From contig JASHPP010000431.1 in NCBI GenBank assembly GCA_030038035.1, positions 1-26,314 of the forward strand: a stretch of DNA of 26,314 nucleotides, in the 5' to 3' direction. Both the position numbers and the translations under genes were made by a program. This DNA is from Trebonia sp. (lineage in GTDB: Bacteria; Actinomycetota; Actinomycetes; Streptosporangiales; Streptosporangiaceae). The first letter of the stretch is position 1, and every line of letters starts with the position of its first letter. Under the pieces are notes generated by a model. That model did no database searches, was not told the DNA's origin, and saw nothing but the letters and a program-made list of their open reading frames with translations. Of the stretch, positions 1 to 6,899 are shown in pieces.

Positions 1-432
1 GAGCACCTGAACCACGGCATCACCCGCGCGGACCTCGAGGCGCTGCGCCAGCTGCGGGACGAATTCCGCGCCTTCTTCGTCTCGAGCTCGCAGGGGGACG
101 GCGCGGCGGCGGCGGCCCGGCTGAACGAGCTTTTGATGCAGTACCCGGTGCACCCGCAGCTGTCCGGGCACGACGGGCAGCCGTGGCACGTGCACTACAC
201 CGAGAGCGGCTCCATGTCCGACAAGTACGCCGCGGGCGCGGCGATGGGGCTCGCGGTCCGGCTGGCCGAACTCGGCCTGGACCGGTTCGGTGTCTGCCAG
301 GCGGCCCCGTGCCAGGGCGTGTTCATCGACACCTCCGCCGGGCGGACCAGGCGGTACTGCTCAGAACGGTGCACGAACAGGGCCAACGTCACCGCGTTCC
401 GCGCCCGCAAGCGCGAAGAGCCCCAGGCTTAG
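1..432 (+). CDS. CGNR-type zinc-finger protein, 5' end missing
   Basis: This reading frame is open from the first base and ends at TAG 430-432, leaving 143 residues of a protein that starts upstream. The C-terminal part reads CQAAPC, then about 16 residues, then YCSERCTNRANVTAFRARK. This is the layout of the CGNR zinc finger, four cysteines followed by a basic segment, found at the C-terminus of actinobacterial ABATE/CGNR proteins that are presumed transcription regulators. The usual CGNR tetrad reads CTNR here, so the glycine is replaced. The preceding LAELGLDRFG segment also fits the family. The N-terminal ABATE domain is only partly in the window. DNA binding is inferred from family membership; no target is visible. 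Confidence 0.8.
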   Translation, partial: EHLNHGITRADLEALRQLRDEFRAFFVSSSQGDGAAAAARLNELLMQYPVHPQLSGHDGQPWHVHYTESGSMSDKYAAGAAMGLAVRLAELGLDRFGVCQAAPCQGVFIDTSAGRTRRYCSERCTNRANVTAFRARKREEPQA

Positions 433-460
433 CGATAAGCGCGGTACGACCAGCGCTGCT

Positions 461-476
461 CGTGAATTCCTTCACA
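461..476. promoter_or_regulatory. CRP/Rex-like operator
   Basis: CGTGAATTCCTTCACA fits the CRP-family pattern GTGA-N6-TCAC and also the Rex pattern TGTGAA-N4-TTCACA with one mismatch. The symmetry extends outward to GCT and AGC (458-479). A near-identical site lies upstream of whiB at 6818-6833. Which regulator binds cannot be decided from sequence. Confidence 0.5.
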
Positions 477-561
477 AGCCATGCCAATCCATAATACCCG
501 CCGATCGCGGAGCGTAAGCTCCGTAATCGCGGACTCACAGGCAATTACCGTGACATCACCG

Positions 562-573
562 TGTGACGTCACA
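562..573. promoter_or_regulatory. perfect 12-bp palindrome, candidate operator
   Basis: TGTGACGTCACA is a perfect palindrome. It is flanked by TGACAT (551-556) and ATGTGTCA (575-582), which form an imperfect outer dyad. The regulator is unknown; the spacing is too short for a standard CRP site. Confidence 0.4.
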
Positions 574-778
574 TATGTGTCATTATTGCGGCCGATCGCG
601 GGATGTAAGGCACTGACCTGCGTTATAAAACCGAATCCACGGCAACACTTCTCATAGGCGATGATCATCTCTACGATGATCTCACTCTGCTCATATGACG
701 CGCTCACTCGCTTAGGCGGGCCTCGCAGGGGCGGGTGGCAGGCCCCTCGGGGCACGATCGAGAAAAGAGCTATCGGTC

Positions 779-2425
779 ATGGCATCTAGAAGTCAGCTCA
801 TTAAGCCGGGCGACGTCGGCCTGAAGAGAGAGATCGGGCTGATCGGGGCGACCTGGGCATCTGAGACCTCCATCATTGGCTCCGGCTGGCTGTTCGGGTC
901 GTTGTACGCCGCGCAGGCGATCGGCGGTGCGGCGATCATCGCCTGGATCATCGCCGGCGTCGCGGTCATCATCCTGGCGCTGGTGCACGCGGAACTGGGT
1001 GGCATGTACCCGGTGGCCGGCGGCACGGCGCGGTTCCCGCACCTGGCGTACGGGCCGGGGGCCGGCATCTCGTTCGGCTTCTTCTCCTGGCTGCAGGCCG
1101 TCACGGTGGCGCCGATCGAGGCCTTCGCGGTGATCCAGTACGCCTCCTACTTCTGGCCCTCGATCTTCGACGTCAACACCACGAACGTGACCCACATCGG
1201 GTTCGTGATGGAACTCATCCTGATGGCGATCTTCACCGCGGTGAACTTCATCGCGATCAGGTGGCTGAACTACATCTTCAGCGGGATCACGTGGTGGAAG
1301 GTCGCGATCCCGATCATCACGATCATCATCTTGTTCCCGAAGTTCCACAGCGCGAACCTCTCGGCCGGCGGCGGCTTCTTCCCGACGGGCATCGGGTGGA
1401 AGGACCTGTTCGGCGCGCTGCCGGGAACGGGCATCGTGTTCGCCTACCTCGGCTTCGAGCAGGCCGACCAGCTCGCCGCAGAGGTCAAGAACCCCAAGCG
1501 CAACCTGCCGGTGGCGATCATCATCTCGATCGTCCTCGGCACGCTGATCTACGTGCTGCTCCAGCTGGTGTTCATCGGGGCCACCCCTTCCGACCTGCTG
1601 CACCACGGCTTCGCGGGCATCCCGCCGACGAACGAGATCGCGATCGGGCCGTTCGCCGGGCTGGCCGCCGCGGTCGGATTGAGCGTGTGGGCCGGGTTCC
1701 TGCGGACCGACGCGTTCATCTCGCCGTTCGGCACCGGCGCGATCTACGTGACCGCCACCTCGCGTGTCAGCTACGGCCTGTCCAGGAACAGGTACTACCC
1801 GGGCGTCTTCAGCAGGGTGGACAAGCGGGGCATTCCGTGGTTCGGCATGATCGTCGCGTTCCTCGCCGGCCTGGTCTTCGTCTTCCCGTTCCCCAGCTGG
1901 CACTCGCTGGTCGGCCTGGTCACCTCGGCGAGCGTGCTGATGTACGCGGGCGCGCCGCTGGCGATGGGGGCGTTCCGGCTGCGGCTGCCTGAGGCGGAAC
2001 GGCCGTACAGGCTCCCCGGCGGGATCGTGGTCGCCCCGATCGCGTTCATCATCGCGAACCTGATCATCTACTGGTCGGACTTCGAGACGCTGTGGAAGCT
2101 GGGGATCGCAATCGTGCTCGGCTACATCGCCATCCTCTTCTACCGGGCGGACCGGCCGGAGCTGAAGAAGATCGACTGGGCGCGCTCGGCGTGGATCGGC
2201 GTCTACCTGGTGGGGATGGGCATCATCTCCTGGCAGGGCAGCTACGGCCCGGACAACACCGGCCGTCTGGCGTACCCGTGGGACATCCTCACGGTCGCGC
2301 TGTTCAGCATCGCGATCTACATCTGGGCGGTGTACAGTTCACAGTCCGCCACGGAGATCGAGGCGAAGATGGCGGAGCAGGCCGCGCCGGCCGAAGAGCC
2401 GGAAGCGGAGGCGGCCGCCGCCTGA
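779..2425 (+). CDS. APC-family amino acid permease
   Basis: This 548-residue, strongly hydrophobic protein has about 12 predicted membrane segments. It opens with a short cytoplasmic stretch ending LKREIGLIGATWAS, followed by a glycine-rich first helix (IIGSGWLFGSLYAA), the usual start of the amino acid-polyamine-organocation superfamily. Later segments include AELGGMYPVAGGTARFPHLAYG and GIVFAYLGFEQADQLAAEVKNPKRNLP, both typical of APC transporters. It should be a proton- or exchange-driven importer of an amino acid or related compound in the cytoplasmic membrane; the substrate cannot be read from sequence. The last 20 residues are a Glu/Ala-rich tail. The ATG follows a weak purine-rich AGAAAAGAG (761-769). 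A 346-nt operator-rich gap lies upstream, and the gene converges on sodX with a shared terminator. Confidence 0.88.
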   Translation: MASRSQLIKPGDVGLKREIGLIGATWASETSIIGSGWLFGSLYAAQAIGGAAIIAWIIAGVAVIILALVHAELGGMYPVAGGTARFPHLAYGPGAGISFGFFSWLQAVTVAPIEAFAVIQYASYFWPSIFDVNTTNVTHIGFVMELILMAIFTAVNFIAIRWLNYIFSGITWWKVAIPIITIIILFPKFHSANLSAGGGFFPTGIGWKDLFGALPGTGIVFAYLGFEQADQLAAEVKNPKRNLPVAIIISIVLGTLIYVLLQLVFIGATPSDLLHHGFAGIPPTNEIAIGPFAGLAAAVGLSVWAGFLRTDAFISPFGTGAIYVTATSRVSYGLSRNRYYPGVFSRVDKRGIPWFGMIVAFLAGLVFVFPFPSWHSLVGLVTSASVLMYAGAPLAMGAFRLRLPEAERPYRLPGGIVVAPIAFIIANLIIYWSDFETLWKLGIAIVLGYIAILFYRADRPELKKIDWARSAWIGVYLVGMGIISWQGSYGPDNTGRLAYPWDILTVALFSIAIYIWAVYSSQSATEIEAKMAEQAAPAEEPEAEAAAA

Positions 2426-2444
2426 CGGCAAGCACCCGGCGCCG

Positions 2445-2476
2445 GGCCCCGCATCCCCTAGGCAGGGAGCGGGGCC
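2445..2476. terminator. bidirectional terminator hairpin
   Basis: GGCCCCGC (2445-2452) pairs with GCGGGGCC (2469-2476), and an inner TCCC/GGGA (2454-2457, 2465-2468) extends the stem past one bulged base, leaving a 7-nt loop. It lies between the convergent permease and sodX genes and could serve both strands. There is no T-run, which is common in actinomycetes. Confidence 0.65.
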
Positions 2477-2484
2477 TGGCGCAG

Positions 2485-2844
2485 TCAGGGGCGCTCGTTC
2501 GGGATAAAGACCTGCGGAACTGGGTGCGGCGGGAACGGCCAATAGCGTGCCAGCACCCGGCCGACGATCATTTCCTCGGGCACCGGGCCGAAGCGGGAGC
2601 TGTCGGCCGCTCCCCCGGCCGGGTTGTCCGACGCCAGCCACCAGCCACCGTCCACGCGCCGGACAGCGCGCTTGACTAGCAGGAAACCGGCGCGGGCCGG
2701 ATGCCACGCCAGCACCACCTGGCCCGGGCGTACCCGGCGGGTGCGCCACGCCACCAGCCAGTCGCCGGGCTGCAGGGCGGGAAGCATGGAGTGTTCGGCG
2801 ACTTCGACGCGCAGCAGCGGCCAGCGCTTGAGGCAGGCGTGCAC
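2485..2844 (-). CDS. sodX: nickel-type superoxide dismutase maturation protease
   Basis: This 119-residue protein belongs to the S24/S26 signal-peptidase-like family. The catalytic Ser lies in EHSMLPALQPGD (Ser19) and the partner Lys in LLVKRAV (Lys58), the Ser/Lys dyad of type I signal peptidases. It lacks the N-terminal membrane anchor of true leader peptidases. Its place, divergent from sodN with 72 nt between the starts, identifies it as the SodX-type protease thought to cut the SodN leader so that the nickel-binding histidine becomes residue 1. The start is GTG with GAGAGGA a few bases upstream. The gene ends facing the permease across a hairpin. Function rests on the family and on neighbourhood. 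Confidence 0.88.
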   Translation of the reverse strand: MHACLKRWPLLRVEVAEHSMLPALQPGDWLVAWRTRRVRPGQVVLAWHPARAGFLLVKRAVRRVDGGWWLASDNPAGGAADSSRFGPVPEEMIVGRVLARYWPFPPHPVPQVFIPNERP

Positions 2845-2916
2845 GATCCTCTCCCGGCGGGGCGGAGTAGTGTCGGAACTGAAACCTTACTGATCCGGTA
2901 TGGAGAAAGGGAATCG

Positions 2917-3324
2917 ATGAGGCTGCTCACCTGGCTCCTGGCGCCGAAGTCCGTCGCCCATGCGCACTGCGACCTGCCCTGCGGCGTCTACGACCCCGCG
3001 CAGGCCCGAATCGAGGCCGAGTCTGTCAAGGCCATCGCCGAGAAGTACGCCGCCAACAGCGACCCGGAGTTCCGGACGCGGGCGCTGATCATCAAGGAGC
3101 AGCGGTCCGAGCTCGTCAAGCACCACCTGTGGGTGCTGTGGACGGACTACTTCAAGCCGCCGCACTTCGAGAAGTACCCGCAGCTTAACCAGCTCTTCAA
3201 CGAGGCGACCAAGCTGGCGGGCGCGGGCGGCACGAAGGGACACGTCGACGTGGCCACGGCCGACGAACTGCTGGCCAAGATCGAGGAGATCAGCAAGATC
3301 TTCTGGGAGACGAAGCAGGCCTGA
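2917..3324 (+). CDS. sodN: nickel superoxide dismutase
   Basis: This 135-residue precursor has a 16-residue leader followed by HCDLPCGVYDP, the nickel hook of NiSOD. After cleavage before His17, the His1 amine and imidazole, Cys2 and Cys6 ligate nickel. The mature chain would be about 119 residues, close to the usual 117, and contains the conserved KHHLWVLWTDYFKPPHFEKYP and IFWETK segments. The enzyme dismutates superoxide to oxygen and peroxide in the cytoplasm as a homohexamer (family knowledge). The ATG follows GGAGAAAGGG (2902-2911). The maturation protease gene sodX is divergent, so both could share control from the 72-nt gap. A strong hairpin terminator follows. Confidence 0.97.
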   Translation: MRLLTWLLAPKSVAHAHCDLPCGVYDPAQARIEAESVKAIAEKYAANSDPEFRTRALIIKEQRSELVKHHLWVLWTDYFKPPHFEKYPQLNQLFNEATKLAGAGGTKGHVDVATADELLAKIEEISKIFWETKQA

Positions 3325-3343
3325 GCGGGGCCTGCCACGCCGC

Positions 3344-3392
3344 GGTGGCAGCGCCGTTCCAGTGCGGGGAACGGCGCTGCCACCACTCGTTT
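3344..3392 (+). terminator. strong Rho-independent terminator after sodN
   Basis: GGTGGCAGCGCCGTTCC (3344-3360) pairs perfectly over 17 bp with 3368-3384 around a 7-nt loop (AGTGCGG). ACTCGTTT follows, a short T-rich tail. It separates sodN from the sigma operon. Confidence 0.88.
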
Positions 3393-3540
3393 AGTGGCTA
3401 GTGAGGCTGCTGACCAGCGGTTACCCTCGCGGCGTACCATTGAGAACCGTGTGGCGCGTCGGGAGCATGCGCAGATGACGGTAAGTTGCAATCAGTGGCC
3501 GACGGCGACCGCCGGCCCGTGACATGACCGACGGAGAGAC

Positions 3541-3990
3541 GTGACAGAAGACACCGCCGCCGCCACGAAAGTGCCTGGCGGGCCCGGGGCCGCGGACGGC
3601 CGTGACACAGCCGACCATGTGCACGTGCGCATGCCCGCGGAGAGCGCGTACCTGTCCGTGCTCCGGACAGCGGCCGCCGGGCTGGCGGCGCGGCTCGACT
3701 TCACCCTGGACGAGATCGAGGACCTTCGCATCGCGATCGACGAGGCGTGCGCGATGCTGCTCTCCCAGGCCATCCCTGGCACCGACCTGGAATGCGGCTT
3801 CGAACTCGGCGCCGACGAGGTGACGATTACGGTGTCGGTCACTGCCGCCCATGCCAGGATGCCCGCGCGCGACACGTTCGCGTGGACCGTGCTGTCCGCG
3901 CTCGCCGGATCCGTCGACTCCCGGCTCGGGCCGGGCGACCGGGTCGCGATCGTGCTGCAAAAGCGCCGAGGCGTGCCGGGGTCCGGGTGA
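3541..3990 (+). CDS. RsbW-like anti-sigma ATP-binding protein
   Basis: This 149-residue protein has a flexible Ala/Gly-rich N-terminus (about 1-30) followed by a small GHKL-type ATPase fold. VRMPAESAYLSVLRTAAAGLAARLDF and EIEDLRIAIDEACAMLL correspond to the first helix and N-box of RsbW/SpoIIAB-type anti-sigma factors. The G-boxes are weak, so ATPase or kinase activity is uncertain. It overlaps the downstream sigma gene by 4 nt (GTGA), the classic anti-sigma/sigma arrangement, and should sequester that sigma factor until an anti-anti-sigma factor releases it. No anti-anti-sigma gene is in the window. The GTG start follows GGAGAG. Confidence 0.82.
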   Translation: MTEDTAAATKVPGGPGAADGRDTADHVHVRMPAESAYLSVLRTAAAGLAARLDFTLDEIEDLRIAIDEACAMLLSQAIPGTDLECGFELGADEVTITVSVTAAHARMPARDTFAWTVLSALAGSVDSRLGPGDRVAIVLQKRRGVPGSG

Positions 3991-4835
3991 GCAGCGAGTA
4001 CGAGGTCCAAGTGACCGAGGAGTTCGAGGTCGCGGTCAGCGAACAGCTCCCGCCCCTGCCGCGCGCCGAGCATTCCGCGCCCGACCGGACGCAGGCGCGC
4101 GAGCTGTTCGAGCGGCTCGCCACGCTGCCGGCGGACGATCCCGAGCGCGCGCGGATCAGGGCGACTTTGGTGGAGCTGCACCTGCCGCTCGTCGAGTACC
4201 TGGCGCGGCGCTTCCGCAACCGCGGCGAGTGGCTGGACGACCTGACCCAGGTGGCGACCATCGGGCTGATCAAGTCCATCGACCGGTTCGACCTCGACCG
4301 CGGCGTCGAGTTCTCGACCTACGCAACGCCAACGATCGTCGGCGAGATCAAGCGGCACTTCAGGGACAAGGGCTGGGCGGTCCGGGTGCCGCGGCGGCTG
4401 CAGGAGCTCAAGCTGTCGCTCACCAAGGCGATCGGCGACCTCGCGCAGCGCGAGGGGCGCGCGCCGACCGTCAGCGAGCTGGCCGCGCACCTGCAGATGA
4501 GCGAGGAAGAGGTGCTGGAAGGCCTGGAGTCCGCCAACGCGTACTCCACCGTCTCGCTGGACGCGCCCGACTCCGGCGACGAGGACGCGCCTGCCGTCGC
4601 CGACTCGCTCGGGATGATCGACGATGCGCTCGAAGGGGTCGAGTACCGGGAGTCGCTCAAGCCGCTGCTCGAGCGGCTGCCGCCGCGGGAGAAGAAGATC
4701 CTGCTGCTGCGGTTCTTCGGCAACATGACGCAGTCGCAGATCGCCGCCGAGCTCGGCATCTCGCAGATGCACGTGTCCCGGCTGCTCGCCAGGACGCTCG
4801 CTCAGCTCCGCGAAGGGCTCACGATCGACGACTGA
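3987..4835 (+). CDS. SigB/SigF/SigG-family RNA polymerase sigma factor
   Basis: This 282-residue protein shows the ordered sigma-70 regions of the SigB/F/G family. Region 2 reads HLPLVEYLARRFRNRGEWLDDLTQVATIGLIKSIDRFD and FSTYATPTIVGEIKRHFRD. Region 3 contains LQELKLSLTKAIGDLAQREGRAPTVSELA. Region 4 has LPPREKKILLLRFF and the helix-turn-helix QSQIAAELGISQMHVSRLLART. It would direct RNA polymerase to general-stress or differentiation promoters. The GTG start overlaps the stop of the upstream anti-sigma gene (GTGA), giving translational coupling and matched amounts. The 3' end overlaps the convergent membrane-protein gene by 17 nt. The choice among SigB, SigF and related paralogues cannot be made from sequence alone. 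Confidence 0.92.
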   Translation: MSSEYEVQVTEEFEVAVSEQLPPLPRAEHSAPDRTQARELFERLATLPADDPERARIRATLVELHLPLVEYLARRFRNRGEWLDDLTQVATIGLIKSIDRFDLDRGVEFSTYATPTIVGEIKRHFRDKGWAVRVPRRLQELKLSLTKAIGDLAQREGRAPTVSELAAHLQMSEEEVLEGLESANAYSTVSLDAPDSGDEDAPAVADSLGMIDDALEGVEYRESLKPLLERLPPREKKILLLRFFGNMTQSQIAAELGISQMHVSRLLARTLAQLREGLTIDD

Positions 4836-5475
4836 CCGGGTAGGACAGGGCGCGCACGCTCGCCGGGGCAAGCAGCGCGGCAAGGCCGGCGATGGCAAGC
4901 ACCAGGCCGGGAATGCCCCAGTCGAACCGGTGGGCCTGCAAGAGGAAAGCGGCGACCGCGCCGGCGAAGAACTGCGTCATCAGCGCCGGGGTGCGGCTCC
5001 ACGGCCGCACGCGGGCGACCCCGACGGCGATTGCGGCCAGCCCCGCGACCGCGATGAACTCAAGTACGGTGATCGCGATCCCGCTTGACGTCTGGTAGGC
5101 CCGCCCTGCCGCGGTGTCCGCGGCGGTGAGCACGCCCGCCACGGCCAGGCCCGCCGCCTCCACGGTCAGCAGCAGGGCGGCCGGCAGCAGCAGCGGTGCC
5201 CGGCGCGGCGGAGCGGAGAGCGGGGGCTCCGGCGAGGCCGGCTTGCTCGCGGCGGGCTTGGCTGGCTTGGCCGACTTGGCCTGCTTGGTCCCGGCGGCCT
5301 TGCTCGCGGTCGGCTTGGCCGCGGTGCCTGGCTTGGCCGCGGTGCCTGGCTTGGACCCGGCGGGCTTGGCCGGCCTGGTCCCCGCGGGCTTGGCCGGCTT
5401 GGCCGTGGCGGCCGTGGCCGGCTTGGCCGTGGCGGACTGCGGCGCGGCGGCGCCATCTGGCGAACGCATACCCAT
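4819..5475 (-). CDS. membrane protein with Lys/Ala/Pro-rich N-terminal tail
   Basis: I do not recognise a named family for this 218-residue protein. Residues about 14-84 are a low-complexity tail of AKPA, KPAG, AAKPGT and SKAAG units, like histone H1 or mycobacterial HupB-type tails. The rest is a four-helix membrane domain (roughly 95-118, 132-155, 165-183, 188-206) resembling small actinobacterial integral membrane proteins. The tail should be cytoplasmic, very basic and disordered, and might bind nucleic acid or acidic polymers at the membrane; this is an inference. The ATG follows GAAAGGA; a second in-frame ATG lies two codons on. The gene overlaps the sigma gene by 17 nt tail to tail and is divergent from the lipid kinase. 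Confidence 0.72.
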   Translation of the reverse strand: MGMRSPDGAAAPQSATAKPATAATAKPAKPAGTRPAKPAGSKPGTAAKPGTAAKPTASKAAGTKQAKSAKPAKPAASKPASPEPPLSAPPRRAPLLLPAALLLTVEAAGLAVAGVLTAADTAAGRAYQTSSGIAITVLEFIAVAGLAAIAVGVARVRPWSRTPALMTQFFAGAVAAFLLQAHRFDWGIPGLVLAIAGLAALLAPASVRALSYPVSRRS

Positions 5476-5500
5476 AGTCTCGCATCCTTTCGGGCACCGT

Positions 5501-5506
5501 TAACCT
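5501..5506 (+). promoter_or_regulatory. candidate -10 for a leaderless lipid-kinase mRNA
   Basis: TAACCT fits the actinobacterial TANNNT -10 and ends 7 nt before the GTG at 5514. No Shine-Dalgarno sequence lies between them, so the transcript could begin at the start codon. No clear -35 was found. Confidence 0.35.
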
Positions 5507-5513
5507 GAGCAAC

Positions 5514-6563
5514 GTGCGCGCGCTGCTGATTATCAATCCTCGCGCGACTTCCATGACCGGGCGCGACGCCGGCCAGGTAGTCCGCGAACTGGGCTCCCGG
5601 CTTGAGCTGGAGACGGCCCAGACACGGTACCGCGGTCACGCACGTGACCTTGCCGTCGCATCGGCGGCTCAAGGATATGACCTTGTCGTGACGTTCGGCG
5701 GCGACGGAACGGTCAACGAGGTCGTCAACGGGCTGATGAACACGCGGATCCAGGACTACCCCGGGCCGCCGTGCGGTGCCACGGCGTCGCCCAAAGGCGC
5801 GACGGCAGCCGTCGGCGTCGCCGGGGCAGCCGACGTCGCGGACAGGACCATCGAGCCCTCAGGACTCACCGGTGCCACGGCGCGGCCGGCGATAGCGCCC
5901 GTGCCAGGCGGTGGCGCCAACGTGTTCGCGCGCGCGCTCGGGATGCCGGCGGATCCGGCCGTCGCGGTCCGGCGGATCCTGGCGGCGGTGGACAGCGGGA
6001 TCTGGCGCACGATCGGGCTGGGGCTCGCCACGGACCGGTACTTCACGTTCAGCGCCGGGCTCGGCCTCGACGCCGAAGTCGTGGCGGACGTCGAGCGGTG
6101 GCGGGCCAGCGGCAAGCATGCGTCAACGATGCTGTACCTGCGGACCGCGTTGCGGCGCTATTACGCGATCACCGACCGGCGCCGTCCCGCGCTTACCCTG
6201 GACGCCTTGGGCCAGCCGCCGGTCACCGGCCTGTTCATGGGGGTGGTTACGAACAGTTCGCCGTGGACCTACCTCGGCAGCCATCCGGTCCGTCCCACCG
6301 CGAACACCGACTTCAACTCCGGCCTCGACGTGTTCGCGCTCCGGCGGCTGCGCACGCTGACCACCTTTGCGGCCCTCGGGCACATGATGCACGCGAACAC
6401 GCCGCTCCCGTCCGGGCGCGACGTGGTGAGCGCGGTGGCGCTGACCGAGCTCACGTTTCGCGCCGACCGTCCGATCGCTTTTCACATTGACGGCGAATAT
6501 CTCGGCGAGACAGAGGTAGTCGCGTTCCGGTTCGTTCCGGACGCGCTCCGTGTCATAGCGTGA
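5514..6563 (+). CDS. diacylglycerol kinase-family lipid kinase
   Basis: This 349-residue protein belongs to the DAGK/YegS-like family, which phosphorylates diacylglycerol or sphingoid-like lipids using ATP at the membrane face. The N-terminal Rossmann half starts RALLIINPRAT and carries the nucleotide motif GGDGTVNEVVNG (62-73). PGGGANVFARALG follows at 131-143, matching the usual P-x-GT-AN-FAR motif. The C-terminal half is the beta-sandwich (FSAGLGLDAEVV, FRADRPIAFHIDGE). Between GGDGT and PGGGAN is an extra Ala/Gly/Thr-rich stretch of about 40-50 residues (78-128) not usual in the family. The start is GTG with no clear ribosome-binding site. The actual lipid substrate is unknown. Confidence 0.87.
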   Translation: MRALLIINPRATSMTGRDAGQVVRELGSRLELETAQTRYRGHARDLAVASAAQGYDLVVTFGGDGTVNEVVNGLMNTRIQDYPGPPCGATASPKGATAAVGVAGAADVADRTIEPSGLTGATARPAIAPVPGGGANVFARALGMPADPAVAVRRILAAVDSGIWRTIGLGLATDRYFTFSAGLGLDAEVVADVERWRASGKHASTMLYLRTALRRYYAITDRRRPALTLDALGQPPVTGLFMGVVTNSSPWTYLGSHPVRPTANTDFNSGLDVFALRRLRTLTTFAALGHMMHANTPLPSGRDVVSAVALTELTFRADRPIAFHIDGEYLGETEVVAFRFVPDALRVIA

Positions 6564-6573
6564 CATGACACAC

Positions 6574-6597
6574 TTGATGTGATCGATCTGACATCAA
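6574..6597. promoter_or_regulatory. inverted repeat after the lipid-kinase gene
   Basis: TTGATGT (6574-6580) and ACATCAA (6591-6597) are perfect 7-bp arms around GATCGATCTG. It begins 11 nt after the lipid-kinase stop. The AT-rich stem and absence of a T-run favour an operator over a terminator. Confidence 0.4.
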
Positions 6598-6779
6598 ATT
6601 CGCAAGACTCGTTTGCCCCGCCCTCTTGCGCTGGCTCTGCCCTGTTGAGAGGCTAGATCCGGTGCCTGGGGAGACGTTGGCCCGCGTGTACGAGCGTGAC
6701 TGACAAGGGTGCGTCACCCTCCTGAGAGCGCCCGGGCGTCGGTTGATACCCAGACGGGACCGGATCGGCACCACCAAGA

Positions 6780-6803
6780 TCGGGAATAACAAAACGTTCC
6801 CGA
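6780..6803. promoter_or_regulatory. inverted repeat in the whiB leader
   Basis: TCGGGAA (6780-6786) and TTCCCGA (6797-6803) are perfect 7-bp arms around a 10-nt AT-rich spacer. It lies 14 nt upstream of the CRP/Rex-like site. Candidate operator; regulator unknown. Confidence 0.4.
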
Positions 6804-6817
6804 CATATGGCCTAGCT

Positions 6818-6833
6818 CGTGAAATGCTTCACA
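6818..6833. promoter_or_regulatory. CRP/Rex-like operator upstream of whiB
   Basis: CGTGAAATGCTTCACA matches GTGA-N6-TCAC and, with one mismatch, the Rex core TGTGAA-N4-TTCACA. Symmetry extends to GCT and AGC (6815-6836). In M. tuberculosis whiB1 is directly controlled by the cAMP receptor protein Rv3676 (established), which makes a CRP homologue the likelier ligand. The site lies 67 nt before the whiB start. Confidence 0.6.
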
Positions 6834-6899
6834 AGCACTGACGTGGCGAGTGGCGGACCGCATGCTGACCAGCCGCTGCGCCGAGAAGGAGTGGACATC

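Larger units (their letters stand above)
433..778. promoter_or_regulatory. 346-nt regulatory gap upstream of the permease gene
   Basis: No convincing gene lies here, and base composition is clearly more AT-rich than the flanks. It holds a CRP/Rex-like dyad (461-476), a hairpin CGGAGC-GTAA-GCTCCG (508-523), a perfect 12-bp palindrome (562-573), an imperfect direct repeat of 18 nt (501-518 and 592-609, 15 of 18 identical), a TTATAA stretch near 623-628 that could be part of a -10, and CGATGATC twice (659-666, 674-681). I could not assign a confident -35/-10 pair. The density of symmetric sites suggests multi-input control of the permease, which is an inference. Confidence 0.55.
6564..6899 (+). 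promoter_or_regulatory. 336-nt leader/promoter region of whiB
   Basis: There is no gene here. The region contains four separate inverted repeats: TTGATGT-N10-ACATCAA (6574-6597), AGGGTG-CGT-CACCCT (6706-6720), TCGGGAA-N10-TTCCCGA (6780-6803) and a CRP/Rex-like site (6818-6833). GGCTAGATCC near 6651-6660 may hold a -10. GAAGGAG (6885-6891) is the whiB ribosome-binding site. Confidence 0.6.

Noticed and set aside
429..755. 108-codon minus-strand frame in the gap upstream of the permease.
   Set aside because: It has no motif and unusual composition, and runs through several dyads that look regulatory.
770..1903. 377-codon open frame antisense to the permease, rich in Arg/Asp/Glu.
   Set aside because: It is the mirror frame of a high-GC membrane gene; the composition is artificial and there is no ribosome-binding site or family match.
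3419..3447. Minus-strand GGTTC-N17-GGGTAA resembling a SigB/F promoter.
   Set aside because: It points back into the sodN terminator with no gene downstream, and the -35 and spacing are off.
3492..4898. 468-codon open frame antisense to the anti-sigma and sigma genes.
   Set aside because: It covers two clearly real genes on the other strand and has no recognisable motif.
6819..6899. Upstream in-frame ATG adding 27 residues to WhiB.
   Set aside because: The start lies inside the CRP/Rex-like dyad, and the family start MDWR has a perfect ribosome-binding site.
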